Shown here: piece by piece, positions 17,067-25,467 of the stretch
How the letters are laid out: every line of letters begins with the position of its first letter
How positions within the stretch are numbered: the stretch's first letter is position 1
Assembly: GCF_000153025.1 (NCBI RefSeq)
Contig: NZ_CH672431.1
Location: 216,256-280,255 of the forward strand
Length of the DNA stretch: 64,000 nt
Source: Marinomonas sp. MED121
GTDB lineage: Bacteria; Pseudomonadota; Gammaproteobacteria; Pseudomonadales; Marinomonadaceae
Direction: 5' to 3'
Position numbers and translations under genes: made by a program
The notes under the pieces: model-generated
The model's input: only the letters and a program-made list of their open reading frames with translations
Database searches by the model: none
What the model was told of the DNA's origin: nothing

Positions 17067-18584
17067 ATGGCAAGAATATTAGGATTATCAGGAAGTCTAC
17101 GAAATGCTAGAGTTACATCTAGTAACTCGCTATGTGACGACATCAAAAAGATTTCAACTAAAGAAGAATTAATTCATTACATAGAAGAACAAGGTAAAGA
17201 CTTAGTAGACTCATTCCTAAAAGCGAGCGAAGGTGAGGAAGGGTCGTACCTAAAAACTTATGAAAAACTCCGAGGGATGGCAAAAGATCAGGGGCTATCA
17301 AATTCTGAGTCTGCTCTAGCATGTGGACTATGGGCTGCTGTACAAGATGGTTGCGATATTGACTACTTATCTTTAGCTAGACATTTCCCCCCCTTAGGCA
17401 AGGTAAAACATGAAATAGAGCTAAAGCAAAAAATCCTAAAATGTGATGGACTATTAATTTCAGGGCCAGTTTATTTCGGTGACAGGGGATCTTTAACTCA
17501 ATCTTTTATTGATTACTGTTATAAAGATCAAGAAATACTAAACCATTTGAAAGGAAAAGTGTACGCAGGGATATCAGTTGGAGCAAAAAGAAACGGAGGT
17601 CAAGAAACAACACTTATTTATCAGATGCTTGATATGGCAAATATGGGAATGCTATCAGTAGGTAACGACAGCAGAACAACTTCGCAGTATGGAGGAACCG
17701 CAGTTGCTGGAGATATAGGAAAGTTAACACAAGATAATTACGGTGTAGATACTTGCATAAGCACAGGATACAGAATATCTAACGTTGCAAAACTTGAAGA
17801 ATGCTCAAGAGATATACTAAGTACTCCTAAAATAAAAGTGCACTTAATTTTGCTTCAAGATAGTAATGATAGAAAAGGCTTAGAATATTTCAATAAATGG
17901 ATTAAAAAGGTTTCTACAAACTTCCCTAATGCTGAAATTACATTATGGGATGTATTATCTGAAAAGGTAGTGCGTTGTATAGGCTGTGATATTTGCCCAA
18001 TCGATGTAGGCAAATCGGAGGAATATCGGTGTATAATAACTCGTAAGGATGATTTCTTTTCAACAAACCATGAAGAAATAACAGATGCCGATGCATTACT
18101 CATATGTGCGTATAACCCTGAGAATAGAGCAGAAGTAAACTCAGTCTATCAACAATACATGGAACGAACACGATATATAAGAAGAGATAATTATTTATAC
18201 AGTGACTTATTAGTTGCACCTTTTGTAATTAGTGAATTATCAGCAAGGCAAAACATACATACAAGAATAATGACATCTATGGTAAGGCACCAAACTATCA
18301 TAAGTCATCCCTTAATCGGAATGATATATAACAACGAATATATAAACGAAGAGCCAGTATATAAACACTCGTTAGACTTCATGCAAACAGCATCAAAAAT
18401 TGCAAAAGCCAGAATAAAACTAGAAGTAGATCGAGAAAACCAATACCAACCAGTTGGGTATGTAATTAGCAAACAAAAAAATCATGCTGATATGAAGTCA
18501 GGAAGATTAACAAAATCAATAGAAAAAGCAAAAGCTACGAGATTAGAAAAACAAAATAATAGACTAAATATTACCGAGGACTGA
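17067..18584 (+). CDS. Tandem flavodoxin-fold protein with four-cysteine motif
   Basis: The 505-residue protein appears to be two fused flavodoxin-like (NADPH-dependent FMN reductase type) domains. Domain 1 has the phosphate loop LGLSGSLRNAR (5-15), a helical insertion (about 25-100), DGLLISGPVYFGDRGSLTQS (127-146) and SVGAKRNGGQET (170-181). Domain 2 starts near 255 (KVHLILLQDS) and has VRCIGCDIC (302-310), RCIITRKDDF (321-330) and ADALLICAYNPE. Cys304, 307, 310 and 322 form CX2CX2CX11C, resembling the 4Fe-4S motif of iron-sulfur flavoproteins (Isf). It is the first gene of the Dlt-like operon, two bases before the carrier gene. Its substrate is unknown; I infer that it makes or modifies the acyl group loaded on the carrier, or supplies reducing power. 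Confidence 0.75.
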   Translation: MARILGLSGSLRNARVTSSNSLCDDIKKISTKEELIHYIEEQGKDLVDSFLKASEGEEGSYLKTYEKLRGMAKDQGLSNSESALACGLWAAVQDGCDIDYLSLARHFPPLGKVKHEIELKQKILKCDGLLISGPVYFGDRGSLTQSFIDYCYKDQEILNHLKGKVYAGISVGAKRNGGQETTLIYQMLDMANMGMLSVGNDSRTTSQYGGTAVAGDIGKLTQDNYGVDTCISTGYRISNVAKLEECSRDILSTPKIKVHLILLQDSNDRKGLEYFNKWIKKVSTNFPNAEITLWDVLSEKVVRCIGCDICPIDVGKSEEYRCIITRKDDFFSTNHEEITDADALLICAYNPENRAEVNSVYQQYMERTRYIRRDNYLYSDLLVAPFVISELSARQNIHTRIMTSMVRHQTIISHPLIGMIYNNEYINEEPVYKHSLDFMQTASKIAKARIKLEVDRENQYQPVGYVISKQKNHADMKSGRLTKSIEKAKATRLEKQNNRLNITED

Positions 18585-18586
18585 AA

Positions 18587-18823
18587 GTGGAAAAAATCAG
18601 CTTACAACAAACAATCTCTATTATTACAATATACTCACAGGAAGGTATTGAAATAACCCCAGAAACAAAGCTACTTGAGAATGAGGTTATCGACTCTATT
18701 AATGTAATTCAGATAATTTCAGAGCTTGAAAGTCAATTTAATGTAAAAATAGGTCCAATGGACTTTTCATTTGACGACTTTGAAACTCCAATAACACTAA
18801 AAAATGCTATAGATAAGTTATAG
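18587..18823 (+). CDS. Acyl/peptidyl carrier protein (DltC-like)
   Basis: This 78-residue acidic helical protein starts at GTG 18587, with GAGG about seven bases upstream. It has the carrier-protein pattern: ENEVIDSINVIQIISELESQFNV, where Ser37 of the D-S motif should receive 4'-phosphopantetheine. Size and pattern fit DltC and other stand-alone carriers. It sits between the flavoprotein and the adenylating enzyme, separated by two bases on each side, so the three are certainly co-translated. In Dlt systems the carrier holds the activated aminoacyl group as a thioester for the MBOAT protein at the inner face of the membrane. Confidence 0.85.
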   Translation: MEKISLQQTISIITIYSQEGIEITPETKLLENEVIDSINVIQIISELESQFNVKIGPMDFSFDDFETPITLKNAIDKL

Positions 18824-18825
18824 AG

Positions 18826-20187
18826 ATGATTTATTTTTCAGATAGAAATAAAGAAATAGTTGCACTTGAAACATCTAATGGAAATTATACATTTGGTGAT
18901 ATATATGAAAAATCTAATGAGATATCTAAATCTTTAAAAAGTATGTTTCAAGCACAGGAAACAATTCTTGTATCATCTGAAAATCCATTTATTTTTATTG
19001 CTAGTTTATTTTCACTTTATGAATGTAAAATGAAATTTTGTTGCTGGAATGGAGACAGTGATATAAATGATTTATATAAATTAGTATCTGCAAGCGGTTA
19101 TTTATACATTGATAATAACGAAGATTACAGTCTATCAAAACTCTATGAATCAACAGCATATATTGAAAATGATGGCAATTTCATTATAACAACTAGTGGG
19201 TCAACAGGCTCACCTAAAGGCGTATCCTTAAAAATAGAAAATGTTATAAATAATGCAAAACTTGCCTCTGAGAAAATACGATTCAAAGATTACAACCTAG
19301 AAAAGTGGTGCATTGATACAGACTTGTCTTTAATGTCTGCAATATCACATTTGTTTATGGCATGGGAAGCAAGAATCCCTTTAGTACATTTAAAAGGTTA
19401 TCAGAAAAAATATATATCAGACCTTTTTTCCCAAAATATAGTAGGATTCGGTGGTGCTCCACTTCAATTAACCAACCTTTCTAATTTTTTAACCAGCATA
19501 AAAAGTAAAAGTCTTTTCATAAGCTCAGGTGATTTTTTAACAAAAGAAAATATTAACTTAATAAATAAACGACATCCTGATTTAGATATATGCTCATTCT
19601 ATGGATTAACTGAATTATCTGGACGCCTGTGTTATATGAGTACAGAAGACATTAAAATGTCACCAGGTGCTGCAGGAAAAGAAATAATAGAAAATAGCAC
19701 ATATATTAATACTAGAAATGAAGTGGTTGCTAATAGTCCACTTCTATTCGAAGGTTATTATAGGAAAAATATGCCCTTTGAAAAAAATAATGGTGAATTT
19801 ATTACTGGAGATATAGCTAAAAAAGGAGTTGATGGTATTATTTGGCTAGAAGGTAGAAGTACTGACACGTTCAAAGTTAGTGGGTTAAAAGTAAATAGAA
19901 TATTAGTTGAAAAAGTATTATCTAAAGTTTTAAGTGGGTTTGAATATTGTGTTTTACCAGTGCAGCACAGTAGTATGGGGACATGCTGCGCTTTATTTAT
20001 ACAGGAAGATATAAACAGAAAAACACCATCTTTAAGAGAAATAATCAAAAGCATTAAAGAAACATCTCCAAGTATTTATATACCTGTTTTTACATATATT
20101 ATTAACAATCTTCCAACTTTAAAAAACGGCAAGCTTGACAAGCAGAAATTAATAAAAGATCACTTATCGTTTAAAAGGCATAATTAA
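18826..20187 (+). CDS. AMP-forming adenylating ligase (DltA-like)
   Basis: This 453-residue ANL-superfamily enzyme should activate a carboxylic or amino acid with ATP and load it on the neighbouring carrier. Motifs in order: P-loop TTSGSTGSPKG (122-132), GFGGAPLQL (207-215), FYGLTELSG (258-266), FITGDIAKKG (325-334), LEGRSTDTFKVSG (341-353) and the C-terminal GKLDK with catalytic Lys436. It is shorter than DltA (about 500 residues), mainly at the N-terminus. Substrate cannot be read with confidence, so D-alanine is only one candidate. Its stop overlaps the start of the next microprotein gene (TAATG), which implies coupled translation. Confidence 0.85.
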   Translation: MIYFSDRNKEIVALETSNGNYTFGDIYEKSNEISKSLKSMFQAQETILVSSENPFIFIASLFSLYECKMKFCCWNGDSDINDLYKLVSASGYLYIDNNEDYSLSKLYESTAYIENDGNFIITTSGSTGSPKGVSLKIENVINNAKLASEKIRFKDYNLEKWCIDTDLSLMSAISHLFMAWEARIPLVHLKGYQKKYISDLFSQNIVGFGGAPLQLTNLSNFLTSIKSKSLFISSGDFLTKENINLINKRHPDLDICSFYGLTELSGRLCYMSTEDIKMSPGAAGKEIIENSTYINTRNEVVANSPLLFEGYYRKNMPFEKNNGEFITGDIAKKGVDGIIWLEGRSTDTFKVSGLKVNRILVEKVLSKVLSGFEYCVLPVQHSSMGTCCALFIQEDINRKTPSLREIIKSIKETSPSIYIPVFTYIINNLPTLKNGKLDKQKLIKDHLSFKRHN

Positions 20188-20315
20188 TGGGTCTAATAAA
20201 GGCAATAGTAGTATCTACTTTAATTTATATGATTTTTTTATTATCTATATATCAATACTATAGTGTTGGTATAATTTTAGGTGGGGAAAATGCGTTTCGA
20301 TATATTGGATTCTGA
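20187..20315 (+). CDS. DltX-like membrane microprotein ending in FxYxxF
   Basis: A 42-codon frame starts at ATG 20187, overlapping the ligase stop by one base, with AAAAGG eight bases upstream. It encodes one hydrophobic segment (about 4-31: Lys5 then an I/V/L/Y-rich stretch) and ends ENAFRYIGF. The last six residues, FRYIGF, fit the FxYxxF motif at the C-terminus of Gram-positive DltX. There the tyrosine enters the DltB tunnel and is reported to act as acyl acceptor before DltD transfers the group to the polymer. Its 3' end overlaps the SGNH gene by 26 bp. Coding status is inferred from position, start signal and motif. Confidence 0.8.
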   Translation: MGLIKAIVVSTLIYMIFLLSIYQYYSVGIILGGENAFRYIGF

Positions 20316-21369
20316 TTTTTTAACCGATTTACGTTGGGGCTTGATTAAGTCTAAAGTAGATGCATATGTATTCTTAATAATAACCAGTATAATTTTAGCA
20401 TCTTTCTCAATGTATTATATATATGATATTGAGAAAAAAATTGAAAAGCAGTTTATTTCGAAAAAAAGAAGCCCTTTTGAAATATCTAAAAACACAAATA
20501 ACTTCAATCACAAAGGACTCAATGTACTGCTGTTAGGTGGATCTACATCTAGGGAACTAACCGGTCAAAATAAATATTATAGTGAAGAAATAACTAATTT
20601 ATGTGGTAGAAAAGTAAACTTTATTAATGCAGGTTCAAGTAGTCAAAGCTATATTGCCTCTAGAACAATTTACTCACAATTCAGAGAAAAAAACAAAATA
20701 GACTTAGTCGTTATCGGTACAAATTACTTTAGATATATTTTACCAAAAAGTGAAATTTCAAGTGATACATTAAATACAAAACAAATGAAGAGCATACCTT
20801 TTAATTTATTTATTGAAGAATTTCCAATATCACAAAACCTCCCAGCAATAGAGCCAATATATTACATTGCAAAAATAAATTCTCTAAAAAAAACAAATAA
20901 GATCAGATCTTATAAAAGGGTAAAGGATAACAAAAAATATTTCCAAGCCTTTCATAATAAATATACTGGTGAAGCAAGAAGTACTTCTGAAAAAGAAAAA
21001 ATCGCCTCACATTTTTTACTAAGTAGATATTCAGATTTTCAAAACCATTCAGAATTTGGAGCAAATCATTGGAACAAATTTATAAAGAATGCTAAATCGA
21101 ATGGAAGTCAAGTAATATTTTTAGCTTTACCTGAAGACCTTTCTCTACAAAAAGTATCTAGATATTTTGAGCCTTTATTTAGTGCGCACTTAAAAAGCCA
21201 CAAAGAGAACGGAGCAAAAATCATTGACTGGAGAAGCAAAGAACTTGGGTTGAAAAAAGAGGATTTTTATGATCAACAGCACTTACTTAAAAGTGGCAGA
21301 AGAAAGTTATCAGCCCCATTAAATAACTTAATTAAAAGCAATCTTTCAAGATGTATTAATAATGATTAA
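20290..21369 (+). CDS. Membrane-anchored SGNH-fold acyltransferase/esterase (DltD-like)
   Basis: I start this at ATG 20290, preceded by AGGTGGGG, giving 359 residues; a GTG at 20281 is also in frame. One membrane helix lies near 24-46, so the body should be periplasmic. The body has the SGNH nucleophile block LLLGGSTSREL (Ser85), a NAGSSSQSY block and a C-terminal YDQQHLLKSG with Asp328 and His331 (DxxH). DltD has the same build and moves the acyl group from the MBOAT/DltX pair to the polymer. Overall sequence is unlike classical DltD, so the role is inferred from fold, context and motif. Confidence 0.75.
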   Translation: MRFDILDSDFLTDLRWGLIKSKVDAYVFLIITSIILASFSMYYIYDIEKKIEKQFISKKRSPFEISKNTNNFNHKGLNVLLLGGSTSRELTGQNKYYSEEITNLCGRKVNFINAGSSSQSYIASRTIYSQFREKNKIDLVVIGTNYFRYILPKSEISSDTLNTKQMKSIPFNLFIEEFPISQNLPAIEPIYYIAKINSLKKTNKIRSYKRVKDNKKYFQAFHNKYTGEARSTSEKEKIASHFLLSRYSDFQNHSEFGANHWNKFIKNAKSNGSQVIFLALPEDLSLQKVSRYFEPLFSAHLKSHKENGAKIIDWRSKELGLKKEDFYDQQHLLKSGRRKLSAPLNNLIKSNLSRCINND

Positions 21370-23023
21370 AATGTCAAAAATCTATATTTATCTACTTCTT
21401 ATAATTATAACTGTAACCGTAATTGACTCACTAGGAATTCTTACTACTCCAAGTTACTCAATAAACTATAATAATTTTAACGATGGGATAATGACATCTA
21501 ATAATATAACAGAGAGTGAAGTTATATCATTAAATAGAGAAAGCTCTATTAGCATAAAAGTATTGCCAAATGGGTATGCTATGAGCGCATTTTTACATGC
21601 ATCCATTAATGGTGAAGTCTATATTAAACAAGGAAATACATTTCAAAAACCTGGAGTTGGAGTTGACGATAACACTTTTAAAGAAATTCAGGTCAAAACA
21701 AAAGTCTCACCTAATTCAATAACAGAATTAATAATATATTCAGATGATGAAAGAGCAATCATAAAAGATATCAAACTAAAAGTTTATAAAGCTAAAAGAG
21801 CAAGTGACATCTCTGGAAATATAATTTATTATTTCTTTATTTCAATTTCAATTTTAGGTTTATTTACGAGAAAATTAAGCCAGAGAAAATCAAATTTATT
21901 ATTTATAGCAGTTTCGTCATTTATATTATTTTCATTATCTAAAACATCTTTCTTTTTAATATTTTTATTTTTATTTTTAAGCTATTTCTTTATAAATAAA
22001 ACATTAATTACTAAAAAAAACAAAAAGAAATATTTTTTCATTACCACTTCATTATTAATAACCATAGTACTTATAACCGTTAAAATATTAATACCATCCA
22101 CAAACAGTATTTTCCTAAACCCTGGTGGTATATTTTTAGCGATTCCACTTGGCTTTTCATATTTTATAATCAAATCTATAGATGTAAGCATTGATTCATA
22201 TAAAGGAAATCTCAAAAGCTTTTCATTACAAGATTATTTTGCGTATATGTTATTCCCTTCTACATTAGCAGCAGGGCCTATAAAAACATATAAACAATAT
22301 TTAAACGCCAAAAACAGTGACTATAGCGTAATAGATTTTAGTGCTGGTTTTTCTCGAGTATTGTTAGGAATTTCAAAAAAAGTCCTCGCTGATACTTACT
22401 TATTACCTTCTATAACAACTCAGATAGATTTATTCGCACAAAACTCATCCAATTTTGAATTAAACTCTGTTGCATTTTTTATGTTAATTCAAAATTTTCT
22501 ATATATCTATTTAGACTTTACAGCTTACTGTGACATGGCTATTGGGAGCTCTAGATGCATGGGCTATAAAGTACCTGAGAACTTTAAATGGCCGCTTTTA
22601 AGAACATCAATTACTCAGTATTGGCAGCACTGGCATATGACTCTTTCGAGTTGGGCAAGGAAAGTAGTATTTATGAATGTGATGCTTTCAACAAGATCAA
22701 TTTTTTTAGCTACATTTTGTACTATGGTAACAATAGGATTATGGCATAAATTATCATTAGGTTGGCTTAGCTGGGCAATACATCATACAATATTAATGAG
22801 ACTTGAAAACAGGTTGGCAACTAGTGATTTTTTCAAAAAAGCACCATTAATAAAAATGAATAAACTGTTTTGCTTTATTAAATCAATATTTATGATTATG
22901 TACGTATGGTTTTTTGTTGCAGCAGGTCAAAGCTTTATAATTTTCACAGACTTTAATATGTCAATATTGGCATATTACTCAATGCTAGCATCAATTCCGT
23001 TATGGATAATAAATTTAATTTAA
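21362..23023 (+). CDS. MBOAT family O-acyltransferase (DltB/AlgI-like) with extra periplasmic domain
   Basis: This 553-residue membrane protein overlaps the SGNH gene by 8 bp. The MBOAT core (about 150-553) has many helices, the segment YMLFPSTLAAGPIKTYKQY near 295, YLDFTAYCDMAIGSSRCMGY near 380, RTSITQYWQHWHMTLSSWARK near 410 and GLWHKLSLGWLSWAIHH, which carries the conserved active-site histidine. Between the first helix (about 5-25) and the core lies a polar, beta-rich region (about 30-145), unlike DltB, which lacks such a domain. MBOAT proteins pass acyl groups from a cytosolic thioester across the membrane; here the donor would be the DltC-like carrier. Confidence 0.87.
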   Translation: MIKMSKIYIYLLLIIITVTVIDSLGILTTPSYSINYNNFNDGIMTSNNITESEVISLNRESSISIKVLPNGYAMSAFLHASINGEVYIKQGNTFQKPGVGVDDNTFKEIQVKTKVSPNSITELIIYSDDERAIIKDIKLKVYKAKRASDISGNIIYYFFISISILGLFTRKLSQRKSNLLFIAVSSFILFSLSKTSFFLIFLFLFLSYFFINKTLITKKNKKKYFFITTSLLITIVLITVKILIPSTNSIFLNPGGIFLAIPLGFSYFIIKSIDVSIDSYKGNLKSFSLQDYFAYMLFPSTLAAGPIKTYKQYLNAKNSDYSVIDFSAGFSRVLLGISKKVLADTYLLPSITTQIDLFAQNSSNFELNSVAFFMLIQNFLYIYLDFTAYCDMAIGSSRCMGYKVPENFKWPLLRTSITQYWQHWHMTLSSWARKVVFMNVMLSTRSIFLATFCTMVTIGLWHKLSLGWLSWAIHHTILMRLENRLATSDFFKKAPLIKMNKLFCFIKSIFMIMYVWFFVAAGQSFIIFTDFNMSILAYYSMLASIPLWIINLI

Positions 23024-23047
23024 TATTTAAAATATTATAGGTTTTAT

Positions 23048-23305
23048 ATGTTTTTTTCAGAACGTGCCGATCAAATTTGTGATCAACTAAGAGAAATAGA
23101 ACATCATACAGAAGATAGTGACACTCTCTTTTTTTGTGCCTACTTATTAGGTTTATTAGGTGTTCATGGCGGTATCGATGCTCAAGGCCAAACTGAATTT
23201 GATGAAAACTTTGAAGCTGCTTTAAAAGATGCTTTTGCTAATGAGAACATGAGTGATGAAGATCAAGCTCAGATTTTAAACTTATGGCACAAAGTAATTG
23301 TTTAG
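23048..23305 (+). CDS. YfcL-like small protein
   Basis: This 85-residue acidic soluble protein shows the pattern DTLFFCAYLLGLLGVHGG followed by MSDEDQAQILNLWHKV. It resembles the YfcL family (PF08891), small proteins of unknown function in gammaproteobacteria. Codon and base use return to the chromosomal norm here, so it probably marks the right edge of the inserted Dlt-like operon. It stands 24 bp after the MBOAT gene in the same direction; whether they share a transcript is unclear. Confidence 0.6.
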   Translation: MFFSERADQICDQLREIEHHTEDSDTLFFCAYLLGLLGVHGGIDAQGQTEFDENFEAALKDAFANENMSDEDQAQILNLWHKVIV

Positions 23306-23525
23306 AAAGGTTAAATCCTTAAACTTTATTTTTCTTTACACCTTGAATTATTCACTTTGAACCTCAGCTCTAATAGAGGCTCTATGTGTGTTAGTTGCAT
23401 TCTTCAGTTCTTTGTAAAGATTAGGATTCTAGGCTAGCATTTTGGAACTTTAGATATTTTAGTTGATCCTAGCATTGGATCGACACTAACATCTCGATAA
23501 TAATTTATAGAACGGAACGCTTCTT

Positions 23526-24233
23526 ATGAAAAAAACGATGATTGCAGCACTTACGCTTTCAACTTCTCTAGCATTTGCTGCAGATACCACTTTCACACCC
23601 GAAACTGAGTCTCAAAAGCTAGGTTACACCTTTGGCACCATGGTGGGTGCTCAACTAAGCCAAGGCGTTGAAGACCTTGATATTGATTCCTTCATGGAAG
23701 GTTTTAGCTCAGCCTATAAAGGCCAAGAGCCGGTACTTTCTGAAGAAGAACTTAAAGATATTTTCCAAGCATTCCAGCAAGAAAAAATGGAAGAAGCTCG
23801 TATTGCTCAAGAACAAGAAGCCGAACAGGCAAAAGCAGGTTCTGTTGAATGGTTAGCAGGAATCGAAGCACAAGACGGAATTATGAAAACAGAGTCTGGC
23901 CTTTTATATAAAGCAATCACAGAAGGTACAGGCACGAAACCTGTGGCAACTGATACAGTAAAAGTGAACTATGAAGGTTCACTCGCTAACGGTACTGTTT
24001 TTGATAGCTCTTATGAGCGTGGCGAGCCAATCAGCTTCCCACTAAACCAAGTTATTCCAGGCTGGACTGAAGGCCTACAATTAATGACTGTTGGTTCTAA
24101 ATACGAACTATACATTCCATCTGACCTAGCTTATGGACCAGCTGGTACCGGCCCTATCCCACCACATTCAGCACTTAAATTTGTGGTTGAATTACTGGAC
24201 ATAGAAACAGCGGCTGTGGCTGAAGCCGAATAA
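23526..24233 (+). CDS. Periplasmic FKBP-type peptidyl-prolyl isomerase
   Basis: The 235-residue protein starts with a signal peptide (KKTMIAALTLSTSLAFA, cleavage near 18). The helical N-terminal dimerisation region with long Q/E-rich helix (about 25-105) and a C-terminal FKBP domain (about 115-228) match the FkpA/Mip/FklB layout. FKBP residues are visible in VKVNYEGSLANGTVFDSSYERG, VIPGWTEGLQLM and YELYIPSDLAYG. It folds envelope proteins by proline isomerisation. Monocistronic, with its own terminator. Confidence 0.93.
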   Translation: MKKTMIAALTLSTSLAFAADTTFTPETESQKLGYTFGTMVGAQLSQGVEDLDIDSFMEGFSSAYKGQEPVLSEEELKDIFQAFQQEKMEEARIAQEQEAEQAKAGSVEWLAGIEAQDGIMKTESGLLYKAITEGTGTKPVATDTVKVNYEGSLANGTVFDSSYERGEPISFPLNQVIPGWTEGLQLMTVGSKYELYIPSDLAYGPAGTGPIPPHSALKFVVELLDIETAAVAEAE

Positions 24234-24252
24234 GTTAACTGTTCGCTTAAAC

Positions 24253-24280
24253 AAAAAACCCACCTTATGGTGGGTTTTTT
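24253..24280 (+). terminator. Intrinsic terminator downstream of the FKBP gene
   Basis: A perfect 12-bp stem (24253-24264 with 24269-24280), loop TTAT, A run on the left and T run on the right. It lies between two convergent units and should also stop the leftward polysaccharide operon, whose last gene ends at 24304. Confidence 0.92.
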
Positions 24281-24303
24281 TATATATTTCAAAAATGTAA
24301 AAA

Positions 24304-25467
24304 TCAAATAAACTCTTCGATATACCTTTCTACAACCTTAGTACTATCAAATTGAGCGAGAACTCTCTCTAGATCTAGCTTATAAGTATCATTTTCAGTA
24401 AACGATAAGGCAAATGCAATTTTATGAGCTAAAGACTCGGGTGTCATATCAGAAAGAAAAGGCTCTAACTCGCCATTCATAATCTGCCTAACACCACCTG
24501 GAGAATCCGTCGCAACAACTTTAGTTCCAGTTGCTAAGGCTTCCAATAAAACCATACCTAAACCTTCATGTTTTGAACTTAAAACATATAAATCAGACTG
24601 TTCATAGTAATGAAAAGGTTCACTAGTGCTACCTTTGAAATGAACATAGCTATTCAAATCAAGTTCATCTACTTTCTTTCGAATAATAGTTTCATCAGGA
24701 CCAGAACCGACAATCAAAAGGTCATGCTCAACTTGATAATTAGAACGGGCAATTGCAAAGGCCTCAATCAAAAGGGAGAAGTTCTTCTGATGGACCAAAC
24801 GACCTAAACCGAGAATAAAGTGGTTAGAATGGACTGATTCTTTTGATTTAGATGACTCTCGAATAAAGTTAAAGTCGCAGGGGTTACTTAACATAATAGC
24901 TTTTTTATATGCCAAACTATGCGTTTTAGCCATATCCAGAAAACTCTCGAGCGCGCCATTTGACACACAGGCCACATTACGTTGATCGAATAGAGAGTGA
25001 AAAACTTTTCTAGATAACCCTTTGTACATAAACTTTCTTTGTACATTCTCACATACAAAAACAAATCGAGGATCATCTAAAGCCCAAACATGTTCAAAAG
25101 TACCCTGCCCTCTAAAAATAACCAGATCAAACGCTGCACCATTTTTAACTTCAAGCGCTTTTAACTTAACTTCAAACTCTTTAGCCTCAAGACGATTAAA
25201 CCAGAGCAGATTAGATTTTCTAAAGATAGCATTTAAAAATTTCGAGCCAAGAAAACATAAAGGTCCGTAAATTTTCTTAAACGCCGCCCGTTTCAAATCA
25301 AATAAATGTATCGGCACCTCACTATTCGGCCTTAAGTCAACCTTACGATCTTTTAAGTAAATAAGATCACAGCCATAACCTGATTGGACAATTGCATCAG
25401 CTAAAGAAGTTGCAACTCGTTCCATTCCACCCATTTTAAGAGTATGGACCACCACAGCTATGCGCAT
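24304..25467 (-). CDS. Glycosyltransferase family 4
   Basis: This 387-residue GT-B-fold enzyme is the last gene of the leftward polysaccharide operon. Its N-terminus VVVHTLKMGGMERVATSLADA is the typical GT4 acceptor-domain glycine loop. The C-terminal donor domain has ILGLGRLVHQKNF and the EX7E motif EGLGMVLLE. Such enzymes transfer a sugar from a nucleotide donor to a growing lipid-linked glycan at the cytoplasmic face of the inner membrane. Linkage and donor are not predictable. It overlaps the upstream ligase gene by 10 bp. Confidence 0.88.
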   Translation of the reverse strand: MRIAVVVHTLKMGGMERVATSLADAIVQSGYGCDLIYLKDRKVDLRPNSEVPIHLFDLKRAAFKKIYGPLCFLGSKFLNAIFRKSNLLWFNRLEAKEFEVKLKALEVKNGAAFDLVIFRGQGTFEHVWALDDPRFVFVCENVQRKFMYKGLSRKVFHSLFDQRNVACVSNGALESFLDMAKTHSLAYKKAIMLSNPCDFNFIRESSKSKESVHSNHFILGLGRLVHQKNFSLLIEAFAIARSNYQVEHDLLIVGSGPDETIIRKKVDELDLNSYVHFKGSTSEPFHYYEQSDLYVLSSKHEGLGMVLLEALATGTKVVATDSPGGVRQIMNGELEPFLSDMTPESLAHKIAFALSFTENDTYKLDLERVLAQFDSTKVVERYIEEFI

